Shown: in pieces, positions 52,628 to 62,560 of the stretch
Position numbering within the stretch: the stretch's first letter is position 1
Layout: the number at the start of each line of letters is the position of its first letter
NCBI RefSeq assembly: GCF_014212015.1
Contig: NZ_JACJVN010000055.1
Span: 60,311 to 124,310, forward strand
Reading direction: 5' to 3'
Length of the DNA: 64,000 nucleotides
DNA from: Cohnella lubricantis
Lineage (GTDB): Bacteria > Bacillota > Bacilli > Paenibacillales > Paenibacillaceae
Notes under the pieces: generated by a model
The model's input: only the letters and a program-made list of their open reading frames with translations
Databases searched by the model: none
Told to the model about the DNA's origin: nothing
Program-made: the position numbers and the translations under genes

Positions 52628-52764
52628 TTTTTACGACATTTATAGGCCTATCCCCATACGTCAGCAATCAGTCGCCGGGACACATCATGCCAGCCCCCCT
52701 GAACATAACCCCGAACACGACCCTGCGCTGAGCAGAAGGGATAAGCCTCTAAATGTGTCAAAAA
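52628..52764. repeat. MITE-like inverted-repeat element in the leuB leader region
   Basis: In the 435-bp gap upstream of leuB, GACATTTATAGGCCTATCCC (52635-52654) is matched in inverted orientation by GGGATAAGCCTCTAAATGTG (52738-52757). The two ends extend to TCAGCA and GCTGAGCA on their inner sides, leaving a ~60-bp interior. The core GGGATAAGCC and the CTGAG flank are the same as in the repeats that flank the transposase-like gene at 61276. The rest of 52432-52798 shows no gene. Confidence 0.7.
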
Positions 52765-52798
52765 TACATCTGCCAAGCCCATCCCCCCTAAGCTTCAC

Positions 52799-52842
52799 AA
52801 AAAAAACCGTTCACCCGGGCCGCATTGGCCCAGATGAACGGT
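52799..52842 (-). terminator. Rho-independent terminator after the aminotransferase gene
   Basis: ACCGTTCACCCGGGCC pairs with GGCCCAGATGAACGGT around a short loop and is followed on the minus strand by eight U residues, 25 bp after the aminotransferase stop. Confidence 0.88.
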
Positions 52843-52866
52843 CTATTATCGCCTCTGCCTCTCGCG

Positions 52867-54060
52867 CTACACCAATACGCCGGACAACGCCTTGTTGAGG
52901 CGCTCCATGCCGGTCGCGGTTACCGCGGCGTCATTGTACGAGAAGTTCAGCCGCATCGCGTTCATCTGCGGATTGTCGGCGAAGAACGTGAAGCCCGGCA
53001 CGAACGCCACGCCAAGCTCGACTGCAGTCTTGAGCAGTTCAGCGGTATTCACTTCCTCCGGCAGTTCCACCCAGAAGAACATGCCGCCCTTCGGCTCTTC
53101 CCACTTGGCGCCGCGCCAATCGTGCTGCTTCAGCAGATCGGCCATCACGCGCATGCGCGATTCGTACTCCGTGCGAATGCGGGAGATATGGCCATCCAGG
53201 TCGAAGTGCTCCAGCAAGTAATGCAGCGTCTGCTGGTCCAGCGAGCTGGACTGCAGGTCGGCCGCTTGCTTCGTACGGGCGAGCTGGCGGATCACTTCCG
53301 AGTCGCCGAGCGCCCAGCCGGTGCGCAGCCCTGGCGCGACCGTCTTGGAGAAGGTGCTCGTGTAGACGACGCAGGAGCCTTCCGGATGCTGATCCAACGA
53401 GAACAACGACGGATAGCTCTTCGATGCGTCGCCGAACTTTAATTCGCCGTACGGGTCGTCCTCGAGAATGAGCGTATCCGTATTGCGGCACAGCTCCAGC
53501 GTTCCCCGGCGGCGTTCCTCGCTCCACACCTTGCCCGTCGGATTCGAGAACGTCGGGATGACGTAGAGCATTTTCGGCTTATATTGCGCCAGCTTTGCCT
53601 TTAGATCATCCAGGTCAATGCCATCGCTGTCGCCGTTCACCGAGACAAGCACCGCTCCGTAGGATTGGAATACTTGCAGGGCGGATAAGTAAGTGGGACG
53701 CTCGACCAGAATGACATCGCCCGGATCAATAATGACTCGGGTCAGCAGATCGATGACTTGCTGCGAGCCGGTCGCGATCAGCATGTTGTCCGGCGTGACG
53801 TTCATCCCTTTCGCGGCCATTCGTTTGCAGAGCGCTTCGCGGAGCGGCAGGAATCCTTCCGTCAATCCGTATTGCAGCGCCTTCTTGCCTTGCTCCATCA
53901 CGCCTTGGAACGCTTCGGAGATCGCCTTGACGGGGAAGTGCTCCTCGGCGGGCAGTCCTCCGGCGAAGGAGACGATGGAATTGCCTTGCGTGAGCTTCAG
54001 AATGTCTCGAACCGCCGACGAAGAGAAGCTTCCCATTCTAGCGGAAAAACGGTATTTCAT
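52867..54060 (-). CDS. PLP-dependent aminotransferase (LysN/MocR-like fold type I)
   Basis: This 397-aa class I/II aminotransferase has the substrate-loop GGLPAEEHFP, the cofactor motif YVIPTFSNPTGKVWS and the PLP lysine in STFSKTVAPGLRTGW. Relatives act on 2-aminoadipate, branched-chain or aromatic amino acids. Lying between leuA and leuB in the branched-chain cluster, it may perform the final transamination of leucine, isoleucine or valine; no ilvE is seen in the window. The ATG at 54060 follows GGGGAACTGCGA. Confidence 0.87.
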   Translation of the reverse strand: MKYRFSARMGSFSSSAVRDILKLTQGNSIVSFAGGLPAEEHFPVKAISEAFQGVMEQGKKALQYGLTEGFLPLREALCKRMAAKGMNVTPDNMLIATGSQQVIDLLTRVIIDPGDVILVERPTYLSALQVFQSYGAVLVSVNGDSDGIDLDDLKAKLAQYKPKMLYVIPTFSNPTGKVWSEERRRGTLELCRNTDTLILEDDPYGELKFGDASKSYPSLFSLDQHPEGSCVVYTSTFSKTVAPGLRTGWALGDSEVIRQLARTKQAADLQSSSLDQQTLHYLLEHFDLDGHISRIRTEYESRMRVMADLLKQHDWRGAKWEEPKGGMFFWVELPEEVNTAELLKTAVELGVAFVPGFTFFADNPQMNAMRLNFSYNDAAVTATGMERLNKALSGVLV

Positions 54061-54174
54061 TCGCAGTTCCCCATTTCTTATGCGAAGCCTTGCTAAATAC
54101 GGCCCCGCAATGATATTGCCGTCGTCCAATGGGGCGGCGGTTCTATTGCTTGCCTGTCGTTAACAATTGCTGCG

Positions 54175-55728
54175 CTACACCAGCGTGACGTTGTCGCGGT
54201 CTTTGCGGCTGCGCGGCGCGTTGCGCTTGTCGGAGAGCCTGTTCAAGGCATCGACATAAGCGCGTGCGCTCGCTTCGAGAATGTCCGTGCTGATGCCGCG
54301 GCCTTGTGCGCTGACGTCGCCCTTCATGAGCACGACATGCACTTCGCCCAGCGCGTCCGTGCCGTCCGAGACCGACTTGATCATATAGTCGTCGAGAATT
54401 GCTTCCACCTGCGCCAGCGAACCGATCGCTTGGTAGATCGCGTCGACAGAACCGTTGCCTTCCGATGTCGTCTCCACGACGCCCTGCGGCGTCTTCAGCC
54501 GGACCTTCGCGGTCGGCGTAGCATGGCTGTCGAATGATACGATCAACTGTTCGAGAGCGAATACTTCCGGGATCTCAACCAGCTTCTCTTCCAGCAGCGC
54601 AATAATGTCCTCGTTGCTGACTTCCTTCTTGCGGTCGGCCAAGTCCTTGAACTTGCCGAATGCAGCGTTCAGCTGTTCTTCGGTCAAGTTCTCGAAGCCG
54701 AGATCGACGAGCTTCTCGCGGAACGCATGGCGGCCGGAGTGCTTGCCGAGTACCAGCTTGCTGTCCTTGAGGCCGATCGTGTCCGGCGAGATGATCTCGT
54801 AGGTCGTCTTCTCCTTCAGCACGCCGTCCTGATGGATGCCGGACTCATGCGCGAACGCATTCGCTCCGACGATCGCCTTGTTGCCGGGCACGACCATGCC
54901 GGTCAGGCGGCTGACGAGGCGGCTCGTCTTGGCGATCTCCTTCAGGTTGAGTGTCGTCTGCGCTCCGAAGAAGTCTGCGCGGGTCGCGAGCGCGAGCGCC
55001 ACTTCCTCAAGCGCGGTATTGCCGGCCCGCTCGCCGATGCCGTTGATCGTGCCTTCCACCTGATCGGCGCCGTTCAGGATGGCCGCCAGCGAGTTCGCCG
55101 TCGCCATGCCGAGGTCGTCGTGGCAATGGGCAGACAGCTGGATTCGCTCAATACCAGGCACTGTCTCCTTAAGCGTCTTGAATATGTTCCCGAATTCCTG
55201 CGGATTCATATAACCGACCGTATCCGGGATGTTGACGACTGTGACGCCTTCACGCACAGCGAGCTCCGTCACTTGGCAGAGGAAGTCAAGCTCCGTCCGT
55301 CCGGCGTCTTCCGCCGAGAACTCGACCTTGGCGAAGTGCTTCTTCGCGTAACGGATCGCCCGCTGCGCCGTCTCGAGCACCTGCTCCTTCTCCATCCGCA
55401 GCTTGTGCTTGCGGTGGATCGGCGAAGTCGCGAGGAAGATGTGAATCGCCGGATCTTCCGCGCCCTTAAGCGCTTCGTAGACCGCATCGATATCCTTCTC
55501 CACGGAACGGGCAAGCCCCATGACCGAGGCGTTCTTCACGGCGCGGGCTACCGCATTGACGGCAGCCAGATCGCCGGGAGACGCAGCGGGGAAGCCCGCC
55601 TCGATCCGGTCGACGCCAAGCTTCTCGAGCTGAAGAGCGATCTCCACTTTCTCCTGGGTGTTCAAGTTGACGCCGGGGGACTGCTCGCCATCGCGAAGCG
55701 TTGTGTCAAATACATATATTTTCCTCAT
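54175..55728 (-). CDS. leuA: 2-isopropylmalate synthase
   Basis: This 517-aa enzyme condenses acetyl-CoA with 2-oxoisovalerate, the committed step of leucine synthesis. Marks are FDTTLRDGEQSPGVN, SAHCHDDLGMATANSLAA with the metal-binding histidines, GIGERAGNTALEEVALAL, and the C-terminal leucine-binding regulatory domain (from about 390). A GTG at 55746 sits on the ribosome site; the ATG at 55728 gives the family start MRKIYVFDTTLRDGE. GGAGG is unusually far (15 bases) from that ATG. Confidence 0.95.
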   Translation of the reverse strand: MRKIYVFDTTLRDGEQSPGVNLNTQEKVEIALQLEKLGVDRIEAGFPAASPGDLAAVNAVARAVKNASVMGLARSVEKDIDAVYEALKGAEDPAIHIFLATSPIHRKHKLRMEKEQVLETAQRAIRYAKKHFAKVEFSAEDAGRTELDFLCQVTELAVREGVTVVNIPDTVGYMNPQEFGNIFKTLKETVPGIERIQLSAHCHDDLGMATANSLAAILNGADQVEGTINGIGERAGNTALEEVALALATRADFFGAQTTLNLKEIAKTSRLVSRLTGMVVPGNKAIVGANAFAHESGIHQDGVLKEKTTYEIISPDTIGLKDSKLVLGKHSGRHAFREKLVDLGFENLTEEQLNAAFGKFKDLADRKKEVSNEDIIALLEEKLVEIPEVFALEQLIVSFDSHATPTAKVRLKTPQGVVETTSEGNGSVDAIYQAIGSLAQVEAILDDYMIKSVSDGTDALGEVHVVLMKGDVSAQGRGISTDILEASARAYVDALNRLSDKRNAPRSRKDRDNVTLV

Positions 55729-55776
55729 GATAGGGTTGACCCGCACCTCCTGTAGCGACGATTAAGATTTCTCTAA

Positions 55777-55782
55777 ATTATA
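55777..55782 (-). promoter_or_regulatory. Candidate -10 box of a leuA promoter
   Basis: A perfect TATAAT lies 49 bp ahead of the leuA start on the minus strand. The -35 is poor (GGCTTG-like at 17 bp). Together with the terminator between ilvC and leuA it suggests that leuA can be transcribed independently. Confidence 0.4.
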
Positions 55783-55828
55783 GCACAATTCAATTTCGGC
55801 AAGCCCCTCGAACCCTATTGTAAGGTCG

Positions 55829-55874
55829 AAAAGGAAAAGCTGCCCCAAAGGCAGGAGCCTGCCCCCGGGACAGC
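55829..55874 (-). terminator. Terminator after ilvC
   Basis: A two-part stem (CTGCCCC with GGGACAG, GGCAGG with CCTGCC) is followed on the minus strand by CUUUUCCUUUU, just past ilvC. Confidence 0.75.
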
Positions 55875-55891
55875 CGGTGCCGATCTTGATC

Positions 55892-57103
<1,212 letters not shown>

Positions 57104-57135
57104 TTAAAAAAAAAGGTGCTGAGCTTGTCTCGCGC

Positions 57136-57621
57136 TTAGCGAGATCCGCGGTTCATCGCGGTGATGCCGGTGCGCGTCATCTCGCGAATGCCGTACGGCT
57201 TGAGCAGCTCAATCATCGCATCGATCTTCTCGGAATCGCCGACGACTTGAACAATCATGCTGTTCGGGCCGATATCGACGACGGCAGCGCGGAACGTCTC
57301 GACGATGCCGAGAATCTCCGGCCGGGCCGAGGGCTCAGCGCCGACCTTGATCAGGCCGAGCTCCCGGGCGACCATCGGATTCGAACCAACGTCAATAACT
57401 TTGATGACGTCAATGATCTTGTACAGCTGCTTCTGAATCTGCTCCAGCGTGTGCTCGTCGCCGGTAGACACGATCACCATGCGGGACAATCCGGGTTCCT
57501 CGGAGGCTCCGACCGTAATGCTCTCGATATTGAAGCCTCTGCGTCCGAACAACCCCGACACCCGCTGCAGAACGCCCGGCTGGTCGTTCACGAGAATAGC
57601 AATGGTATGTTTGCGGTTCAT
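57136..57621 (-). CDS. ilvN: Acetolactate synthase small (regulatory) subunit
   Basis: This 161-aa ACT-domain protein mediates valine feedback on acetolactate synthase. It opens with TIAILVNDQPGVLQRVSGLF, the ACT ligand-binding region, and has the second ACT-like half with EILGIVETFRAAVVDIG. Its ATG overlaps the ilvB stop by 4 bp. The length is typical of the short Bacillus type. Confidence 0.95.
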   Translation of the reverse strand: MNRKHTIAILVNDQPGVLQRVSGLFGRRGFNIESITVGASEEPGLSRMVIVSTGDEHTLEQIQKQLYKIIDVIKVIDVGSNPMVARELGLIKVGAEPSARPEILGIVETFRAAVVDIGPNSMIVQVVGDSEKIDAMIELLKPYGIREMTRTGITAMNRGSR

Positions 57622-59369
57622 TCGTCGTCATCTCCCATGAGCATTTGATCGATCGTGCTGCCCTGCGTCACCATCGGATATACGTTCTCTTCCTTGCGGA
57701 CGACGAATTCGACGACCGCAGGTCCCGGATGATTAAGCGCCTCTTCCCAAGCTCGGCGCGCTTCTTCCTTGTTCGTCGCGCGGAAGCCCTTCACGCCGTA
57801 AGCCTCCGCCAGCTTGACGAAGTCCGGGCTGCCGGCAAGGTCGATATGGCTGTAGCGATTCTCGTGAATCAGCTCCTGCCACTGGCGGACCATGCCTAGC
57901 ACTTGGTTGTTCAGGATCGCTACCTTAACCGGAATGTTGTTGATCGCGCAGATGGCGAGTTCCTGGGCGCACATCTGCATGCCGCCGTCGCCGTTAATCG
58001 AGACGACCGTGCGGTCCGGATTGCCCATCTGGGCGCCGATCGCCGACGGGAAGCCGAAGCCCATCGTGCCGAGGCCGCCGGAGGTGACGAACGAGCGCGG
58101 TTTGTTGAAAGGATAGTATTGCGCAGCCCACATCTGATGCTGGCCGACGTCCGTCGTGACGATGGCGTCGCCCTTCGTCGTCTCGTGAATCATCGAGACG
58201 ACCCATTGCGGCTTCAGCTCCGTCTCGGAATCCTTGAAGCTGAACGGCTTGCTCGCCTTCCACTCCTGGATCTGGGCGCGCCATGCGTCCGCCTTGTCCG
58301 CGCGTTTGGCCATCGAATTCGCAACCTGCAGCACTGCCTTGACATCGCCGACGATCGGAATGTCGGTCGGCACGTTCTTGCCGATCTCGGCCGGGTCGAT
58401 GTCGACGTGGACGATCTTCGCCTTCGGCGCGAAGCCCTTAAGCTTGCCCGTCACGCGGTCGTCGAAGCGAGCGCCGATGTTGATCAGCAGATCCGCGTTC
58501 TGGATCGCCGTATTCGCGGTCCACGTCCCGTGCATGCCCGGGAAGCCCATGTGCAGTTCGTGCCCTGTCGGGAATGCGCCGAGTCCGAGCAGCGTCGTCG
58601 TGATCGGAATCCCTGTCTTCGTGACGAATTCGTGCAGCTCCTCGTGCGCTCCGGAGTAGATCGCACCGCCGCCGACGAGCAGAATCGGACGCTCGGCTTG
58701 TTCGATCGCTCGGATCATTTTGTCCACTTGATTGCGGTTCGGTTGGACCGTCGGGTTGTACCCGCGAAGCTGCAGCTCTTCCTTGACCGGCTCGAACAGC
58801 GCTTTGGCTGCCGATACGTCCTTCGGAATATCGATCAGCACCGGACCTTTGCGGCCTGTATTCGCGATATGGAACGCTTCATGAATCACGCGCGGCAGGT
58901 CGGAGACGTCGCGCACCATGTAGCTGTGCTTCGTAATCGGCATCGTAATGCCGACGATATCGGCCTCCTGGAAGGCGTCGGTTCCGATGAGCGAGGAGAT
59001 GACGTTTCCTGTGATGACGACAAGCGGCACCGAATCCATATATGCCGTCGCGATACCGGTAACGAGGTTCGTCGCCCCCGGTCCTGAGGTTGCGATGCAG
59101 ACCCCAACCTTACCCGTGCTGCGGGCATAGCCGTCTGCGGCGTGAATCGCTCCCTGCTCGTGGCGGGTAAGCAAATGGTTAAAGTCGGAGAATCCATACA
59201 TTGCGTCGTAAATATATAGTACCGCGCCGCCCGGATAACCGAAGACGCAATCAACACCCTCCAGCAACAGGCTGCGAAGCAGCATCTCCGACCCCGTAAT
59301 GACTTCCGGTTTGCTCCATTTCTCGATCAGTTCTTCCTTGGACTTCAGCGTGGCACTTTGCGCGCTCAT
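57618..59369 (-). CDS. ilvB: Acetolactate synthase large subunit
   Basis: This 583-aa thiamine-diphosphate enzyme condenses two pyruvates, or pyruvate and 2-oxobutyrate. The catalytic Glu is in TRHEQGAIHAADGYAR and the ThDP motif is GDGGMQMCAQELAICAINNI. FGYPGGAVL, KGPVLIDIPKDV and NNQVLGMVRQWQ are further marks. The ATG follows AAGGAGGATGACGG. It is the first gene of the branched-chain operon and is preceded by a T-box leader. Confidence 0.96.
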   Translation of the reverse strand: MSAQSATLKSKEELIEKWSKPEVITGSEMLLRSLLLEGVDCVFGYPGGAVLYIYDAMYGFSDFNHLLTRHEQGAIHAADGYARSTGKVGVCIATSGPGATNLVTGIATAYMDSVPLVVITGNVISSLIGTDAFQEADIVGITMPITKHSYMVRDVSDLPRVIHEAFHIANTGRKGPVLIDIPKDVSAAKALFEPVKEELQLRGYNPTVQPNRNQVDKMIRAIEQAERPILLVGGGAIYSGAHEELHEFVTKTGIPITTTLLGLGAFPTGHELHMGFPGMHGTWTANTAIQNADLLINIGARFDDRVTGKLKGFAPKAKIVHVDIDPAEIGKNVPTDIPIVGDVKAVLQVANSMAKRADKADAWRAQIQEWKASKPFSFKDSETELKPQWVVSMIHETTKGDAIVTTDVGQHQMWAAQYYPFNKPRSFVTSGGLGTMGFGFPSAIGAQMGNPDRTVVSINGDGGMQMCAQELAICAINNIPVKVAILNNQVLGMVRQWQELIHENRYSHIDLAGSPDFVKLAEAYGVKGFRATNKEEARRAWEEALNHPGPAVVEFVVRKEENVYPMVTQGSTIDQMLMGDDDE

Positions 59370-59418
59370 CCGTCATCCTCCTTCCAGAATGTTCAATCGT
59401 AATCGCTTGTTTAAAATC

Positions 59419-59764
59419 AAAAAAGCCCTTCGTCCCGAACATCAATTGACGTTCTGGGACGAAAGGCTGTTCCTTCCGCGGTACCACCCGGATTCACCGT
59501 CCACCTCGCGATGGCGGTCTCGTAAAGTATGGCCGGCCGGCTTGAGCGCTCAAGCGCCGGACTTCATACCTCGGACGCGATAACGTGCGTCATTCCGTTC
59601 CACCCTACAACACACCCCGATCGGATGTGCTTCAGGCAAACAGCTCCAAGGAGACCCAGCGTACAGGGATTAAGGCATCGGTCTCAGCAAATCCGACGCT
59701 CTCTGAGCTCAAGAGCCCTCCCGCTTCTTCCTCTTCATAGCCGTTTGAATGTTCGGTCGATTTA
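59419..59764 (-). promoter_or_regulatory. T-box riboswitch leader of the ilv operon
   Basis: The minus strand contains the T-box sequence GTGAATCCGGGTGGTACCGC (within 59478-59498), whose UGGU bulge pairs with an uncharged tRNA ACCA end, followed by the terminator AGCCUUUCGUCCC ... GGGACGAAGGGCU plus a U-run (about 59419-59468). The ~345-nt leader starts from a strong promoter at 59771-59799. A possible specifier is CUC at 59705-59707 (leucine) in the Stem I region, but this is not secure. Uncharged tRNA should favour the antiterminator and raise ilv expression. Confidence 0.9.
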
Positions 59765-59770
59765 GACTCC

Positions 59771-59799
59771 ATTATATGCTTCGCCAATGCATCCGTCAA
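59771..59799 (-). promoter_or_regulatory. Sigma-A promoter of the ilv operon
   Basis: TTGACG (59794-59799) and TATAAT (59771-59776) are exactly 17 bp apart on the minus strand, just upstream of the T-box leader. Confidence 0.85.
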
Positions 59800-59948
59800 T
59801 ACGCAATGGACAAAACAATTTTGATAATTTACCGCGCTGACGCGGCAAGTCAATTGTCGAGGGGAAACGGCGGAGAACATCGCGTTTCGAGCGCTCATAC
59901 CTTATACCATCAGCCCTGTTCTTTCGAGCTGCTGTTGGAGGTGAAGCC

Positions 59949-60428
59949 GTGATCCGATGGAAACGCCCGCAAGATATGCGCGGCATCGTAAGGCTCGTCC
60001 GTACGCAGTTGGTGCCTCTCTCGCCATGGCAGCACCCCCGGGATGGCAGGCTGTATGACGAGATCAAGGAGCGCCTGCGAGTTGGCAATACCCTTGTCGC
60101 CGTCAAGAACCGCTTCGGGGAACCTATCGGCTTCCTGCACCTTATCGTTCAGGATTCCTCGCTCTTCATTGATTTATTAGCCGTAGACCCCAACCAGCAG
60201 AATCGACATTGGGGCACCCAGCTGATGCAGCGCGCGGAGGAATTTGGACGGGCCCATAGCTGCAGGATCGCTTATCTATATGTCGATGAAGGCAACTACC
60301 GTGGACAGAGATTCTACAAGCGTATTGGATACGAGACGACCCAATATGTGAAAGAGCTCCGTTGTTACCGTATGGAGAAAGCTATCGTTCATCCGCTCGG
60401 CGAATGGCCCATCTTCGGCGGAAGCTAG
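59949..60428 (+). CDS. GNAT-family N-acetyltransferase
   Basis: This 159-aa acetyltransferase has the GNAT acetyl-CoA-binding core: VAVKNRFGEPIGFLHLIV, then FIDLLAVDPNQQNRHWGTQL (a Q/R-x-x-G-x-A-like variant with QNRHWGT) and NYRGQRFYKRIGYETTQYV near the end. The acceptor is unknown. It starts at GTG (59949) behind GGAGGTGAAGCC and has its own terminator; it runs divergently from the ilv operon. Confidence 0.85.
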   Translation: MIRWKRPQDMRGIVRLVRTQLVPLSPWQHPRDGRLYDEIKERLRVGNTLVAVKNRFGEPIGFLHLIVQDSSLFIDLLAVDPNQQNRHWGTQLMQRAEEFGRAHSCRIAYLYVDEGNYRGQRFYKRIGYETTQYVKELRCYRMEKAIVHPLGEWPIFGGS

Positions 60429-60514
60429 CGGATGATTCCGCGCCTGCCTGACAATCGGCTGCCAACTCGCTTGTCAGCGTGTCGAAATCTTCGAGCAGAG
60501 GCTGACAGCTAAAG

Positions 60515-60543
60515 GAGCCGGGCAGCTTCGCCCGGCTCTTGTT
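60515..60543 (+). terminator. Terminator after the GNAT gene
   Basis: GAGCCGGGC / GCCCGGCTC with a 6-base loop, followed by TTGTT on the plus strand. Confidence 0.75.
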
Positions 60544-60581
60544 CATCCCATCACTGTCAAGACAAGCTCAGCCGGCTTTGC

Positions 60582-60869
60582 TTACCACCAGCCAAAGCCT
60601 CCACCCCAGCCGTAGCCTCCGTAACCGCCATAGCCCCACGGCCCGTAACCGCCGTATGCGAATGGCGCGGTTCCAATAGCGAGCACGTCGAATAGCGCAA
60701 GCGGAAGGATCGCCTTCGTACTCGCTTTGCGGCCCTTCTGCTGCGACAGCACCAACCGGCTGCCGCTTACGCGCACAAGTCTGCCGCTAACCTGCGTGCC
60801 GTCTTTGCGCAGCGCATAGACCTGTTTGCCGACGAATTTGAGGGCTTGCTCTCGAGTTATGCGGGACAA
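60582..60869 (-). CDS. Small LSm/SH3-like protein with Gly/Tyr/Trp-rich tail
   Basis: This 95-aa protein has a beta-rich head (FVGKQVYALRKDGTQVSGRL, then VSGSRLVLSQQKGRK) and a tail FAYGGYGPWGYGGYGGYGWG. Head and tail organisation match the proteins at 34856 and 37482 in the spore island, so it is probably a third member of the same uncharacterised spore-surface-type family. The TTG at 60869 is 7 bases from AAGGAGG. Confidence 0.68.
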   Translation of the reverse strand: MSRITREQALKFVGKQVYALRKDGTQVSGRLVRVSGSRLVLSQQKGRKASTKAILPLALFDVLAIGTAPFAYGGYGPWGYGGYGGYGWGGGFGWW

Positions 60870-61062
60870 TTCAACCCCTCCTTTCCGCAAAGGACACGTA
60901 CTGCGAAGCCGGCAGAGGGCCGCTCCGGACGTTGTTCCTGTTGTCCTTCACTGTATGAATAGCCCTAAGCCTCGTCTTGTACCCCTGCCCGTCCAGCGGT
61001 AAAAGGGCGTACTCACAGCGTTCGCCGCTCCGATCCTCCGCAGCCGCCAATTTCCTTTTCCC

Positions 61063-61152
61063 CGACGTTTTTAGGCTTATCCCCACACCTCAGCCCACCG
61101 TTTTAAGCTTCTATTTTGCCGTCTTTTTTAGGCTTATCCCCGTGAGTCAGCA
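61063..61152. repeat. Two direct copies of the GGCTTATCCC repeat, upstream side of the transposase-like gene
   Basis: Copy 1 (61063-61094) and copy 2 (61119-61152) share TTTTTAGGCTTATCCCC followed within a few bases by (C/G)TCAGC. They read rightward, toward the transposase-like gene. The same core in inverted form lies downstream at 62243-62366. The remainder of 60870-61275 shows no gene. Confidence 0.75.
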
Positions 61153-61275
61153 CGTTAGCAGCCAGCCAACTGGAACGAATATTTTTGACTAATTTAATTT
61201 TGATATGAGAACATTTGTTTGGTATCATTCCTATGAGAACATGTGTTTCCATGGGTGTTTGGGAGGATGGATTAC

Positions 61276-62133
61276 ATGGAAGTCCATTTGTCGTTCGACG
61301 ATTACTGCCGGCATTATGCCACAGAAGAATCCTGCGCTGAGAAAATATATCGGGAGAAGTGGCCCTACGGCTATCACTGTCCGGTCTGCGGGCATAATGA
61401 AGCATCGGTGATCCGTACCCGCCGGCTCCCGCTTTACGAATGCCGCAAGTGCCGCCACCAAGCTTCATTGACCACCCGCACCGTCATGGAGAAGAGTAAG
61501 ACTTCCCTTGTCAAATGGTTTCAAGCTATTTATTTGCTATCTCATGGAGCTACAGCTATGCAGCTCTCTCATTCCATTAAGGTCACCTACAAGACCGCTT
61601 GGCTGATCGCGCACAAAATTCGTCACGCCATCAAACAACTCATTGCCGAGACCCCGCTAACCGGCGACGTTCGGCTGTTGGAGTCGCGTTACGGCATCAC
61701 AGAGCGATTTCACACGTGGGCTGTTCACCGCCCAATGATCGCAGCCGCTTCAATCGCAGAGGACGGCAGGATGAATCACGTCCGCATGGAGGGAGTAGCC
61801 GCTGGACATTTGTTTAGAGGACTCGTGACCAAAGAAGCTTTTCACCAATTTATCCATCGTCATATTGCAGCAGATGCTGATATTACGGCCACCGCCGGCC
61901 TCCATCACATCGCTCGGCATAAACCTCTGTTCCGCTTCAGCCTGGATGCCAATCGCTGGATGAACCGCATCTACTTCGGCATTGGTCCAAAGCACCTCAA
62001 ATCCTACTTGGATGAATACTGCTATCGGCATCAGTTCGACTCGCAGGAGGAACCATCCTTCACAGACTTGCTGCATCAATGCGCGATTCGTCCCGCCATC
62101 CCCTATCGACAACTCATTCTAACAGCCAGCTAA
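61276..62133 (+). CDS. IS1595-like transposase, probably catalytically inactive
   Basis: This 285-aa protein has the N-terminal zinc ribbon of IS1595 transposases (HCPVCGH ... YECRKCRHQASL), followed by the conserved helix TSLVKWFQAIYLLSHG. In the DDE region the expected VDETYIGG is LLESRYGI, the expected TDxWxxY is ATAGLHH, and the HTNTIEGFWSLLK-type segment reads LDANRWMNRIYFGI, so none of the catalytic acids is clearly kept. The frame is intact and the end GPKHLKSYLDEYCYRHQF is well preserved. The ATG at 61276 follows GGGAGG. A domesticated role is possible. Confidence 0.72.
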   Translation: MEVHLSFDDYCRHYATEESCAEKIYREKWPYGYHCPVCGHNEASVIRTRRLPLYECRKCRHQASLTTRTVMEKSKTSLVKWFQAIYLLSHGATAMQLSHSIKVTYKTAWLIAHKIRHAIKQLIAETPLTGDVRLLESRYGITERFHTWAVHRPMIAAASIAEDGRMNHVRMEGVAAGHLFRGLVTKEAFHQFIHRHIAADADITATAGLHHIARHKPLFRFSLDANRWMNRIYFGIGPKHLKSYLDEYCYRHQFDSQEEPSFTDLLHQCAIRPAIPYRQLILTAS

Positions 62134-62242
62134 CAGGCTCAGAAGTTCTTATTCAGACAATAGCGCCAACTGGTTTTTGTTCCATCCGATTAACGACCAT
62201 AATATTGATGGACAATCTATTTCTTGATCTCTGCCGCTTATT

Positions 62243-62366
62243 CCTGAGCTATAGGGATAAGCCCGGGAACGATTTGCCCCCTGCTGAGGTATCTGAGGTA
62301 TCGGGATAAGCCTAAAAACGATTTTGGAGCCTGCTGAGGTATCGGGATAAGCCTAAAAACGACTTT
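62243..62366. repeat. Three copies of the GGGATAAGCC repeat, downstream side of the transposase-like gene
   Basis: Copies lie at 62243-62276 (diverged), 62282-62325 and 62332-62366; the last two are nearly identical (TGCTGAGGTAT...CGGGATAAGCCTAAAAACGA). They are inverted relative to the copies at 61063-61152, so CTGAG ends face the transposase-like gene from both sides. 62367-62502 shows no gene. Confidence 0.78.
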
Positions 62367-62502
62367 TAACCCTGTAGTGAGGTAGTGGGAGAGGGCGCAG
62401 ACTGAGAGCACGTCAATAACCATTGACAACAGAATAGCCCTCTAGAGATGGCCGCTAATCAAGCCGAAGTTCTACGGCAGTGAGATGGGCGATTGGCACG
62501 CG

Positions 62503-62544
62503 AAAAAACCGCCGGCCGCTCCGGTGAAGGAGCAGTCGGCGGTT
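62503..62544 (-). terminator. Terminator of the infC-rpmI-rplT operon
   Basis: A GC-rich stem (ACCGCCG / CGGCGGT plus internal pairing) is followed on the minus strand by six U residues, 17 bp after rplT. Confidence 0.85.
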
Positions 62545-62560
62545 CTGGGAACAACGCGGA

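Noticed and set aside
61276..62133. A simple active insertion sequence with terminal inverted repeats
   Set aside because: The flanking repeats are multiple, unequal in number and also occur elsewhere, no target duplication is visible, and the catalytic motifs are missing.
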